Shown here in pieces: positions 24,596-33,225 of a DNA stretch of 39,844 nt; the first letter of the stretch is position 1, and each line of letters opens with the position of its first letter. Source of the DNA: Lentisphaeria bacterium (GTDB lineage Bacteria; Verrucomicrobiota; Lentisphaeria; Victivallales; UBA1829); the NCBI GenBank assembly GCA_017456805.1, contig JAFTIQ010000006.1, forward strand, positions 1-39,844, given 5' to 3'. The notes below the pieces were generated by a model, which saw nothing but the letters and a program-made list of their open reading frames with translations, was not told the origin of the DNA and ran no database searches. A program made the translations under genes and the position numbers.

Positions 24596-25618
24596 ATGAA
24601 GCCTTCCGGAAAAAGAAAATCTCCAGTCCCGGTTTCAAAACCGGAATACGGGAGACCTTTTTCCGAACGGTTCGTGACTTCTTCTGTTCCGGATCCCGGC
24701 TCCGTTCAAATCAACACGGATGCAATCATCGTTTTCCCGGATCTGGAACAGGAGTATACCATTATCAGGGAACTCAATTCCGGCGGAAATGCCATCATCT
24801 CTATTGCAGAAGACCGTTTCCTGAAACGGACCGTCGCCTTGAAATCCCTGCTCAAAGGATTGCTCTCCAATCCCGCAAAAAAACGCGCTTTCATCCGGGA
24901 AGCTCAGCTCATGGCTCAGCTGGAACACCCCGGAATCCCTCCAGTCTATGGAATCGCGAAAGATTCCATCGGCGGACTGCATATCATCATGAAAGAGATC
25001 CGCGGCGAATCCCTCAGAGATTATCTCAAACAGATCCGCGAAGATTATGCCGCAAAAAAATTATCCCGCGCAAGCGAACGGAAATCCCTGCATGACAGAA
25101 TCGATCTCTTCATCCGTATCTGCGATGCCGTGGCTTTTGCCCACTCAAAACGGGTAATCCATGGTGACCTGAAACCCGGAAATATCATGATCGAAAACAA
25201 ACACGATATCTTCCTCATGGATTGGGGAAACGCTCAAATCATCGTCGATTCCCCCCAGGATCAACCCCTGAAAGATTCCATTTCAGGAACCCCAAGCTAT
25301 CTCGCTCCCGAAGTCGTCCGGGGCGAAACCATGGATGTCAAATCCGAAATCTTTACTTTGGGATTGATCCTTTTTGAAATCGTAACCCTCTCCAAAGCAT
25401 TTACCGGAAAAAGCCAGCGGGAGATCCTTCTGAAGATCCTGGATGGAAAACGGAATCCCATCCGTCATAAATTCGGATTCGCAATCGCTCCGAAACTCAG
25501 GGAAATCCTCAAAAAAGCACTCCACCCCCTCCGGGAAAAACGCTACTCCTCCGTCGCTGAATTCGCAGAAGAACTCCGGAGTTATCTGACTCTCTTTTCC
25601 TGTAAAACCGCAAACTGA
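24596..25618 (+). CDS. Serine/threonine protein kinase (non-RD, Pkn2-like)
   Basis: 340 residues with no transmembrane segment or sensor domain. A 50-residue N-terminal tail precedes the kinase domain. Lys83 (VALKSL), Glu102 (IREAQLM), catalytic loop His189-Gly190-Asp191 (HGDLKPGNIM), Asp209-Trp210-Gly211 in place of DFG, and GTPSYLAPE at 231-239 are present, so catalysis is likely. Gly190 replaces the Arg of RD kinases, which suggests no need for activation-loop phosphorylation. The glycine loop (NSGGNAII) is degenerate. It sits 11 bases after pgi, so its target could be linked to glycolysis (inference only). It converges on the membrane protein gene, with 2 bases between stops. Confidence 0.85.
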   Translation: MKPSGKRKSPVPVSKPEYGRPFSERFVTSSVPDPGSVQINTDAIIVFPDLEQEYTIIRELNSGGNAIISIAEDRFLKRTVALKSLLKGLLSNPAKKRAFIREAQLMAQLEHPGIPPVYGIAKDSIGGLHIIMKEIRGESLRDYLKQIREDYAAKKLSRASERKSLHDRIDLFIRICDAVAFAHSKRVIHGDLKPGNIMIENKHDIFLMDWGNAQIIVDSPQDQPLKDSISGTPSYLAPEVVRGETMDVKSEIFTLGLILFEIVTLSKAFTGKSQREILLKILDGKRNPIRHKFGFAIAPKLREILKKALHPLREKRYSSVAEFAEELRSYLTLFSCKTAN

Positions 25619-25641
25619 AGTCACTCCAGCGGTTTCAGTTT
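25604..25641. terminator. Possible bidirectional hairpin across two convergent stop codons
   Basis: AAACTGAA (25612-25619) pairs with TTCAGTTT (25634-25641), and an alternative stem pairs AAACCGC (25605-25611) with GCGGTTT (25629-25635). On the minus strand the first is followed by GCGGTTTT. It spans both stop codons. T-runs are weak on both sides. Confidence 0.35.
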
Positions 25642-27495
25642 CCCATCCTCTGCAACTTGAAACAGACGTTCCCGGATCGTTGAAAGTTCCGGCTCAAAAC
25701 CATCCGCAAAAACCGATCGGTAAGCCGCAAGAAAATCTTCTTTCGGATCATCAAGATAAACATATTGAACCTGAAGAAAGGATTTCCGCAACTCCTCCGG
25801 TGTCACAGGAACACTGTACATACGCTCCTTGACCGTGCCCGGAAGAACCGGATCTTCCGGTAGCTCTTTCGTGTACTCGTAAGGAAATAATGACTGCAGA
25901 TAAAATCCTTTGAATCCGTTCCCGCTGGTTGAAATATGACCGAATTTCACTCCACGGACAAACAGATCCGAATATTTCAGAACTTCATTACACTCTCTCC
26001 TCCATCTGCGGTATGCATAATTTGCCGGAAGCAATTTGACACAGCAATATCCATGCCCCGCAATCATCAATCCGCAAAGCAGAATAAGCCCCCTCTTCTT
26101 CCACCCCGTTACCGTTTGAACCGCACAACGTTCTCCAAACTCATCCATCAGCAGGAATAGAGCTGTCAATACAGGGATAATGAAAAAACCGATACAGTAC
26201 CGTGCCAACGAAGGAAATTTCGTCCCGGATTCAAATTCAAACAGATAATAAAGAAACATCCAGCCAAAAAAGAAAATCGCCGCCGCAGAAAAAAAGAGCG
26301 AATTCACTTTCAAACCGCGAAGGACCGCCTTATCCCGAACCCATTTTCCCGCTGAAAATCCAAGCACACACAGCAGCACAGGGACAAGGAGAAAACTCCA
26401 GATCTTTGTCAGAAACGCTTTCAGGCAGATCCAGCCGAACGCGCCGGAACTCCCGAACATTTCCTGAATCCCATGCCAGGAAATCTTATTTCCGCCGAAA
26501 CGGAGCTCTGTTCCGTAACAGGATAACTGATACTCCCAGGAAAGTTTCAGCAGAACAGGAAGCAAAAACACACAAAATATCGCAAAAATCTTCCCCGGCG
26601 AACACCTCCCGTCTTCCCGGTAAAACGCCTGTCTCCGGTCAACGATCAGCAGAATTCCAAACAATACCAGAACCGCCAGAGAATATCCCCATCCCGCATT
26701 CCGCATCATAAACAGCCAGCAGTTCAAAAGCGATAAGAAAAACAGATCGCTCATCTCATATTTCCGCAAAGTCAACACCTTGTAAAGCACAACCGCCATC
26801 ACTGCCGCCAGACAAAAATCCGTATAGCAGAAAAAGTAATATTCAAAATACCGCATCAGGGGAAGAAAACAGCTCCACAAAGCGATCCCGCTCAAAATCA
26901 GCTTCCATTGTCCCCATTTGACTTGAGAAAACAAAAACGCAAACGCTCCGTATATCGGAAGAATATAGCCCAGGCAACTCAAATCTTCCCGGAATGGAGA
27001 AGTGAAAAAACACCGTTGAACAAGCATCGACATCATCGTCATTCCCGGCGGATAAGAGGCATGAGACAGAATCTCCGGAGGATATTCACAACAGAGTTTT
27101 CCTTCCGCAAAAAACAGTTTTCCTGCTGTCATCCAATGGGAAATTGCATCCCAGGAATAACATTCCCGTCCGCGGACAAAAAGAAAAAATACGGTCAGCA
27201 TCAGACAAAGCGCGGAAAAACCGGGCGTCAGAAATCCGAACCGGTTTCCAACCTGTTCTTTTTTGAACAAACCCGATATCAGCGGCAGATAAAGCAGCAG
27301 ATTTCCTCCGTATATCAGCCAGAACCCCATGCCGCTCCAATGAAATGCGGCAAAAATATAAAACAAAACAGATTGCAGGATCAAACACGGCAGAAAACTT
27401 ATTTCTGTCCGGATCCCCCATCGTTGCCGGAAATACAGCGGCAGTGCAAATACGAAAAGCAGAAAATTCAGAAAATATATTAAATCAGATGCCAT
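25621..27495 (-). CDS. Polytopic membrane protein, GT-C glycosyltransferase-like
   Basis: 624 residues from ATG 27495, with AAAGGA 8 bases upstream (the frame extends to 27552 without a site). At least ten hydrophobic helices run to about residue 490, followed by a soluble C-terminal part of about 120 residues. The loop after the early helices holds RECYSWDAISHWMTAGKLFF and, further on, YPPEILSHASYPPGM. This WDA-x-SHW plus YPP pattern resembles the first extracytoplasmic loop of GT-C enzymes, which use lipid-phosphate sugars and act outside the membrane. The family call is inference. Alternatives are an O-antigen ligase-like or an unassigned membrane protein. It converges on the kinase gene and is divergent from the pseudopilin-like locus. 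Confidence 0.6.
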   Translation of the reverse strand: MASDLIYFLNFLLFVFALPLYFRQRWGIRTEISFLPCLILQSVLFYIFAAFHWSGMGFWLIYGGNLLLYLPLISGLFKKEQVGNRFGFLTPGFSALCLMLTVFFLFVRGRECYSWDAISHWMTAGKLFFAEGKLCCEYPPEILSHASYPPGMTMMSMLVQRCFFTSPFREDLSCLGYILPIYGAFAFLFSQVKWGQWKLILSGIALWSCFLPLMRYFEYYFFCYTDFCLAAVMAVVLYKVLTLRKYEMSDLFFLSLLNCWLFMMRNAGWGYSLAVLVLFGILLIVDRRQAFYREDGRCSPGKIFAIFCVFLLPVLLKLSWEYQLSCYGTELRFGGNKISWHGIQEMFGSSGAFGWICLKAFLTKIWSFLLVPVLLCVLGFSAGKWVRDKAVLRGLKVNSLFFSAAAIFFFGWMFLYYLFEFESGTKFPSLARYCIGFFIIPVLTALFLLMDEFGERCAVQTVTGWKKRGLILLCGLMIAGHGYCCVKLLPANYAYRRWRRECNEVLKYSDLFVRGVKFGHISTSGNGFKGFYLQSLFPYEYTKELPEDPVLPGTVKERMYSVPVTPEELRKSFLQVQYVYLDDPKEDFLAAYRSVFADGFEPELSTIRERLFQVAEDGKLKPLE

Positions 27496-27559
27496 CGCTT
27501 CAATCCTTTTTTCAGTGTGGGGTAATATACTTCCCAGCCGGATAATTTTCAACCCACCC

Positions 27560-27588
27560 TTGACAAATGTTTTTTTATGTGCTATATT
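27560..27588 (+). promoter_or_regulatory. Strong promoter, TTGACA-N17-TATATT
   Basis: TTGACA (27560-27565) and TATATT (27583-27588) are exactly 17 bases apart. The first supported coding start downstream is at 27893, so a leader of about 300 bases is predicted. Confidence 0.75.
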
Positions 27589-27594
27589 AATCCC

Positions 27595-27892
27595 TGTAAG
27601 AGTAAGTTTTATCGTTTTGAACTTTAAGAGTTTACTGAAATATATAATGGTGTCTGATGCCGCATTATATTCATTATATTATGTCGGACAAGTTGATTAT
27701 AAAGGAGTTGTAAAAGAAAATCTTAAAATGAATCGGTTAAAACGTGATTTTTGAATCTGATGACATAACATAATGGATATTATACAACGTTGAACATTCT
27801 GATTCCTGCATTCTTTCGTTTTTCTGATTCTATCTTACATACCGCACGAAAAATTCCCTCAATCAATAAAAAATAAAAATGAAAGGAAAAAA
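27595..27892 (+). other. Long AT-rich leader without a recognised gene
   Basis: Nearly 300 bases separate the promoter from the pseudopilin-like start. Seen here: a perfect hairpin ATATAATG / CATTATAT near 27643-27675, an AAAGGAG at about 27701 with no start codon at a useful distance, and an open 35-codon frame (27647-27754, beginning MVSDAALYSL) lacking a ribosome site. No known riboswitch or RNA family was recognised. It could be an untranslated leader, a small RNA, or carry an internal promoter (TATTAT at 27778-27783, poor -35). Confidence 0.4.
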
Positions 27893-28567
27893 ATGAAAAG
27901 TAAATCAAAAATCAAACGGCAGATGTTCACCATGGGTGAATTGATGCTCATCGTGGGAATCGTCGTTATCTTTCTGGCAGTCGGTATCGGCTTGGCAGTT
28001 GTAAAAAATGGAGTTGGCGGTCCTCTGGGCAAATTAAGAGAAAATTCACGTCGCGTCAATTGTACCGGTAACCTCAAACAGTTCGGTCAGGCATTCGCTA
28101 ACTATACCTCCGCTGGCGAAAACCTCAGACCGACCTATCATGGCGGTACTGAATACGGAACAAAAGCACTTGAACTATTGATCACTTCAGGAGAACTTAC
28201 TGATCTCAATGTTTATATTTGCCCTTCCTCCAATTTAAAACCTGCTTCCGGCAGTTCTCTTGAAGGGCACGTCTCATACGCCTATATCCCCGGTCTCGAT
28301 GCTTTCGCTGGTGCTGACTCCGGTATCATGGCTGACGGACATACCGACCCAAGAAAACCGAATCACAAAATGTATGGTAACATTCTCTTCGGTGATGGTC
28401 ACGTTGCCCCTTCCACCGGTACCTCCTCCAAAAACTGGATCAAGTCTGCCAACTGGAGGACAACCACAGTTGCCGATTGGGGAGGAAGAACCAGAATCAT
28501 CGTTGACGAAAGCTGGCTGGAAACCAGAACAGATAAGTCATTCCAGATCGGTCCCCGGATCAAATAA
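27893..28567 (+). CDS. Divergent pseudopilin-like protein with H-X9-DG tail
   Basis: 224 residues. A basic start (MKSKSKIKRQM) is followed by FTMGELMLIVGIVVIF. Glu at +5 is kept, but the usual [16 protein letters not shown] is strongly altered and the LLPAL segment is missing. NCTGNLKQFGQAFANYTSAG and HKMYGNILFGDG (fits H-X9-DG) tie it to the pseudopilin family of the gene at 2704. AAAGGA lies 6-7 bases before the ATG. It may be a membrane-anchored protein no longer cut by prepilin peptidase, or a distinct paralogue group. It is followed after 217 bases by the repeat protein. Function unknown. Confidence 0.78.
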   Translation: MKSKSKIKRQMFTMGELMLIVGIVVIFLAVGIGLAVVKNGVGGPLGKLRENSRRVNCTGNLKQFGQAFANYTSAGENLRPTYHGGTEYGTKALELLITSGELTDLNVYICPSSNLKPASGSSLEGHVSYAYIPGLDAFAGADSGIMADGHTDPRKPNHKMYGNILFGDGHVAPSTGTSSKNWIKSANWRTTTVADWGGRTRIIVDESWLETRTDKSFQIGPRIK

Positions 28568-28637
28568 TCAACTGTTATTCTTAAGGGCAATTTCAATCGT
28601 CCGGAGAAATTTGACAGAAAAAGATTGTTGATGAGCT

Positions 28638-28687
28638 GGGGTGCGGCTGATATTCTCCTTCGCTGAAGCTGTGGAGGAGAAGCCCCA
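28638..28687 (+). other. Hairpin-forming stretch between the pseudopilin-like and repeat-protein genes
   Basis: GGGG (28638-28641) pairs with CCCC (28683-28686), and TTCTCCT (28653-28659) with AGGAGAA (28675-28681). The left strand carries an 11-base bulge and the 15-base loop contains GCTGAAGC. No T-run follows, so it is not an ordinary terminator. The rest of 28568-28784 holds nothing recognised apart from a weak TTGATG-N17-TATTCT promoter match. Confidence 0.3.
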
Positions 28688-28784
28688 ATCGCTCCATTTG
28701 CAGATCGCAACAGGAATTTTCTGACATTTTCGAAGACTTTGGAAATTGCCTCAAAAACAAACTTGAATCATAAAGAGGTATTCC

Positions 28785-29279
28785 ATGGACAATCAGAATC
28801 AGCAAAACGGACAGTATCAGATGCCCCCCAATGGTCAGTATCAGATGCCCCCTAACGGTCAGTATCAGATGCCCCCTAACGGTCAGTATCAGATGCCCCC
28901 TAACGGTCAGTATCAGCAGATGCCCCCCAATGGTCAGTATCAGATGCCGCCTAACGGTCAGTATCAGATGCCCCCCAATGGACAGTATCAGATGCCCCCT
29001 AACGGACAGTATCAGATGCCCCCTAACGGTCAGTATCAGATGCCGCCGCAAAACATGGCAGAAGATCAGCTTGGAGCCGGCGGGATCGCTCTGGCATACG
29101 TCCTGGTATTGTTCTTCGGTATTATCGGGATTATTGTTACCTCCGTGCTTTATTACTGCTGGAAGAAGGATTTCCCGAAGAAAGCTTCTCAGATGAATAT
29201 GCACAGCTGGATCGCATTTTTGATTGCAGTGATTACATTCATCATCGGGATCCATCCTTTTTCGTTCTTTGTTTCATAA
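28785..29279 (+). CDS. Repeat-rich membrane protein (QYQMPPNG tandem repeats)
   Basis: 164 residues. After MDNQNQQNG come ten octapeptide repeats QYQMPPNG (residues 10-90, one with an inserted Gln, the last ending QN), then about 70 residues with two hydrophobic helices (GIALAYVLVLFFGIIGIIV and the segment WIAFLIAVITFIIGI) joined by a basic loop (CWKKDFPKKAS). A cytoplasmic or surface-exposed Pro/Gln-rich tail on a two-helix anchor is likely. Such tails are found in several small bacterial membrane proteins, and no function is assigned. AGAGGT precedes the ATG. A terminator follows at 29304. The reading frame of the repeats is preserved throughout. Confidence 0.8.
   Translation: MDNQNQQNGQYQMPPNGQYQMPPNGQYQMPPNGQYQMPPNGQYQQMPPNGQYQMPPNGQYQMPPNGQYQMPPNGQYQMPPNGQYQMPPQNMAEDQLGAGGIALAYVLVLFFGIIGIIVTSVLYYCWKKDFPKKASQMNMHSWIAFLIAVITFIIGIHPFSFFVS
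28812..29054 (+). repeat. Tandem repeat, 10 units of 24 bp (one of 27 bp)
   Basis: Units start at 28812, 28836, 28860, 28884, 28908 (27 bp, extra CAG), 28935, 28959, 28983, 29007 and 29031. They differ mainly at third codon positions (CCC/CCG, CCC/CCT, AAT/AAC, GGT/GGA). The array lies in frame within the membrane protein gene. Confidence 0.95.
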
Positions 29280-29303
29280 TGTTCTGAAATCAACGGAACA
29301 GTA

Positions 29304-29349
29304 ATCGGCGGGACTTGGGGAGTTTCCGCCGATTTTTTTCGTTTTTGGG
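29304..29349 (+). terminator. Terminator of the repeat-protein gene
   Basis: ATCGGCGG (29304-29311) pairs with CCGCCGAT (29336-29343), followed by T residues to 29349. It starts 24 bases after the stop codon. Confidence 0.88.
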
Positions 29350-29402
29350 CATAAAAAAGGAAAAGAAGGCGCATAATGATGATAAAAAAATAAAAAGAGA
29401 GA

Positions 29403-29430
29403 TTGATTTTTTGAAAAGATGTAGTATATT
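29403..29430 (+). promoter_or_regulatory. gap: Promoter of gap, TTGATT-N16-TATATT
   Basis: TTGATT (29403-29408), 16 bases, TATATT (29425-29430). A leader of about 50 bases rich in A and C (CCAACC, ACAACC) leads to AGGAAGG and the ATG. Confidence 0.65.
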
Positions 29431-29469
29431 ATCCGCAATGCAAAAAGTAAGCCAACCATAACAACCTAA

Positions 29470-30489
<1,020 letters not shown>

Positions 30490-30518
30490 CTTTTGATTGT
30501 CGGAATTCGACTATCCCG

Positions 30519-30551
30519 AAAGGGCGGGCATTGAACGCCCGCCCTTTTTTT
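30519..30551 (+). terminator. Terminator of gap
   Basis: AAAGGGCGGGC (30519-30529) pairs perfectly with GCCCGCCCTTT (30537-30547) around a 7-base loop, followed by T residues to 30551. It lies 30 bases after the gap stop codon. Confidence 0.92.
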
Positions 30552-30630
30552 GTGAGATTTTCAGCTCAATACCACCGGAAAATCTTACAGGCATTTTATA
30601 TAACTCTACTTTGGAAATTCTGGAGATCTC

Positions 30631-31887
30631 ATGATTGATTCTATTCCGCCGGTTCGCGAAAATTATTTTGAAGCAAACTATGACAAAACGAATATTGCAC
30701 CATATACATTGGAAGATCCGTTGACTTTTCTGGATGGCAGCAAGGTAAAAAATCCTGCTGACATGGCTCGGCGGCGGAAAGAGATCCTCGGCATTTTCGC
30801 AAAAGAAATGTTCGGTCAGGAACCACCTGTCCCGGAAGATCTTGTGATCGAAAAAATCGAAGAAGAGGATAAGGCATTGGATGGATGTGCCGTCCGTTCC
30901 CAATATAAAATGTTTTTCAGAAAAGACAAATCAGGGCCGATGATCCATTGGCTTCTGCTTCGTCCCAGGCACATCAAAGAAAAAGCACCGATCATTCTGT
31001 TCCTCAATTACGGAGGAAACCATCAGCTGCTGAACGATCCGGAAGTCGTGATTCCGGAACGGCCTGCAGACTATGCCGAAAGATACCGCTTCAAGCCGGA
31101 ACGCGGAACTCTTCTGAATCCGGCGCATCCTTTCCATTTTCCGGTGCAGACCATCCTGAGTGCCGGATATGCAGTCATGAGCGCATGTTACATGGATGTC
31201 TCCCCTGATCCTGATTGCTGGGAAAAAAAAGATTTTGCCTACAATGGAGTTTTTGACCTGTGGGGAAAACGTGAGGAATCCCGTGATGACAATACGACAG
31301 CTCTCGGAGCATGGGCATGGGCACTGTCCCGCGGACTGGATCTTGCAGAACGGATCCCGGAACTGGATGCGAAAAAGAATGTTGTTACCGGCTGTTCCCG
31401 TCTGGGAAAAGCTGCATTTATTGCGGCGGCAAGAGATGAACGTTTTGCGGTCTGCGTTCCGATCCAATGCGGAGGCGGCGGCATTACACTTGCGAAACGG
31501 GATTTTGGCGAAAACATTGCCACAGAGATGAAAATGTTTGAACACTGGTATTGCAAAGCCTATAAGAAATATGAGCGGAATCCGGCACAACTGCTGACAT
31601 TTGATCAGCATCTTATGGTTGCAGCGATTGCGCCGCGCAGACTGCTTGTGGGAGGTTTTGACAATCCATGGTATGATATGGAAGGCGAATATCTTGCATG
31701 CAAAGCGGCATCGCCGGCGTGGGAGATCTGCGGAAAAAGCGGATTGCCCGGAGATACATTCCCTGAGGCTTACGAATCAGCCTGCATCGGAAAAGATCTT
31801 GGTTTTTATCACCGGATCGGAACGCATGGGCTTGCGGCTTATGACTGGTGGAAACTGCTGCACTTTGCAGGATTTCAGCCCCTCTGA
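30631..31887 (+). CDS. CE15-like glucuronoyl esterase family alpha/beta hydrolase
   Basis: 418 residues. The N-terminal region with DPLTFLDGSKV and RRKEILGIFAKEMFGQEPP matches the bacterial CE15 pattern. Nucleophile Ser256 is in the family motif GCSRLGKAA. LTFDQHLMVAAIAPRRLLVGG follows as two adjoining segments, and the catalytic His399 is in RIGTHGL before DWWK. CE15 enzymes cleave esters of 4-O-methylglucuronate in hemicellulose. No signal peptide is present, unlike most characterised members, so action on imported fragments or another ester is possible. GGAG precedes the ATG. It sits between gap and pgk without a clear promoter and has less biased codons than its neighbours. Confidence 0.82.
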   Translation: MIDSIPPVRENYFEANYDKTNIAPYTLEDPLTFLDGSKVKNPADMARRRKEILGIFAKEMFGQEPPVPEDLVIEKIEEEDKALDGCAVRSQYKMFFRKDKSGPMIHWLLLRPRHIKEKAPIILFLNYGGNHQLLNDPEVVIPERPADYAERYRFKPERGTLLNPAHPFHFPVQTILSAGYAVMSACYMDVSPDPDCWEKKDFAYNGVFDLWGKREESRDDNTTALGAWAWALSRGLDLAERIPELDAKKNVVTGCSRLGKAAFIAAARDERFAVCVPIQCGGGGITLAKRDFGENIATEMKMFEHWYCKAYKKYERNPAQLLTFDQHLMVAAIAPRRLLVGGFDNPWYDMEGEYLACKAASPAWEICGKSGLPGDTFPEAYESACIGKDLGFYHRIGTHGLAAYDWWKLLHFAGFQPL

Positions 31888-31947
31888 TTTTGAACATAAA
31901 CACAACCAACTTAACATAAACAACCAACAGCAAAAGGAATTTGCAAA

Positions 31948-33201
31948 ATGGACAAAAAAACATTGCGCGATGTAGAACTCAAAGGCAAACGCGTGATCAT
32001 GCGCGTTGACTTCAACGTTCCCGTAAAAGAAGGCGTCATCAAAGATGATACCCGTATTCAGGGTGCTCTTCCCTCCATCAAGTACGTTCTTGATCAGGGC
32101 GGAAAACTCATCCTCATGAGCCACATGGGCCGTCCCGATGAAAAAGGAATCACCGGCGATACCACAATGAAGATCGTTGCTGATTACCTCGGAAAACTTC
32201 TCGGAAAAGACATTGTCTTCGTTGACGATTGCGCCAATGCAGATGCACAGGTCGCAGCAATGAAAGACGGCGATGTCGTTATGCTGGAAAACACCCGTTA
32301 TCACAAAGAAGAACAGGCAAAGTGCAAGCAGAAAGACGGCGAATCCGACGAAGATTTCAAGGCTCGCAAAGCCGCTCTCAAAGAAGAACAGAAAGTTCTC
32401 GCTCAGAAGCTTGCTTCCTACGGCGATATCTTCTGTAACGACGCATTCGGAACCGCACACCGTGCACATGCTTCCACAGCTGTCATCACCAAATACATCC
32501 CCACCTCCGTTGCCGGATTCCTTCTGGAAAAAGAAATTGCATACCTCGGTAATGCAGTCGAAAAACCGGTCCGTCCCTTCGTGGCAATCCTCGGCGGTGC
32601 AAAAGTCTCTGACAAACTGGCAGTTGTCAACAACCTGCTGACCAAAGTCAACACCCTGATCATCGGCGGCGGTATGGCTTACACCTTCCTCAAGGCAATG
32701 GGTCACAATGTCGGAAACTCCCTCTGCGAAAATGATCAGCTGGAATATGCTGCAGACATGATCAAGAAAGCAAAAGAACTCGGCGTTGATTTCCTTCTCC
32801 CCGTCGACAACGTTGCAGCAGACAAGTTTGATGCTGAAGCCAACACCCAGATCGTCGGACAGGATATCCCCGAAGGCTGGATGGGTCTCGATATCGGTCC
32901 CAAGACTGTCGAACTCTACTCCAACGCCATCAAGTCTGCCAAGACAGTTGTCTGGAACGGACCTATGGGCTGCTTCGAAATGGAAAAATTCAACAAGGGA
33001 ACCTTCGGTGTCTGTGCTGCAGTTGCAGAAGTCAAGGCAAACGGCGGAATCTCCATCATCGGCGGCGGCGACTCTGTTGCAGCTGTCAACAAGAGCGGTC
33101 AGGCTGCCAAGATGTCTCACATCTCCACCGGCGGCGGTGCTTCTCTCGAATATCTCGAAGGCAAACAGCTCCCCGGAGTTGTCGCTCTGAACGATAAATA
33201 A
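31948..33201 (+). CDS. pgk: Phosphoglycerate kinase
   Basis: 417 residues. N-terminal signature [16 protein letters not shown], substrate-binding [12 protein letters not shown] and ENTRYHKEE, nucleotide-binding-side [12 protein letters not shown], and C-terminal [12 protein letters not shown] with IIGGGDS are all present. It transfers phosphate from 1,3-bisphosphoglycerate to ADP. AAAGGA lies before the ATG. The 60-base gap to the CE15-like gene contains a possible promoter (TTGAAC 31890-31895, 16 bases, TAACAT 31912-31917) and an imperfect direct repeat AACATAAACA(C)AACCAAC. Codon use indicates high expression. An acidic, Lys-rich insert (about residues 120-150) is slightly longer than usual. 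Confidence 0.97.
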   Translation: MDKKTLRDVELKGKRVIMRVDFNVPVKEGVIKDDTRIQGALPSIKYVLDQGGKLILMSHMGRPDEKGITGDTTMKIVADYLGKLLGKDIVFVDDCANADAQVAAMKDGDVVMLENTRYHKEEQAKCKQKDGESDEDFKARKAALKEEQKVLAQKLASYGDIFCNDAFGTAHRAHASTAVITKYIPTSVAGFLLEKEIAYLGNAVEKPVRPFVAILGGAKVSDKLAVVNNLLTKVNTLIIGGGMAYTFLKAMGHNVGNSLCENDQLEYAADMIKKAKELGVDFLLPVDNVAADKFDAEANTQIVGQDIPEGWMGLDIGPKTVELYSNAIKSAKTVVWNGPMGCFEMEKFNKGTFGVCAAVAEVKANGGISIIGGGDSVAAVNKSGQAAKMSHISTGGGASLEYLEGKQLPGVVALNDK

Positions 33202-33225
33202 TCTTAAAATCTGAGGAAACATACA

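Noticed and set aside
27647..27754. 35-residue protein MVSDAALYSL... in the leader of the pseudopilin-like gene
   Set aside because: No ribosome binding site at a useful distance and no recognised homologue. Kept only as a possibility in the leader entry.
28812..29054. CRISPR array
   Set aside because: Units are contiguous without unique spacers and stay in frame within a protein gene.
28593..29255. Minus-strand frame with repeated RGHLILTV units opposite the QYQMPPNG gene
   Set aside because: Its repeats are only the antisense reading of the 24-bp array. The plus-strand frame has a ribosome site, membrane helices and a terminator.
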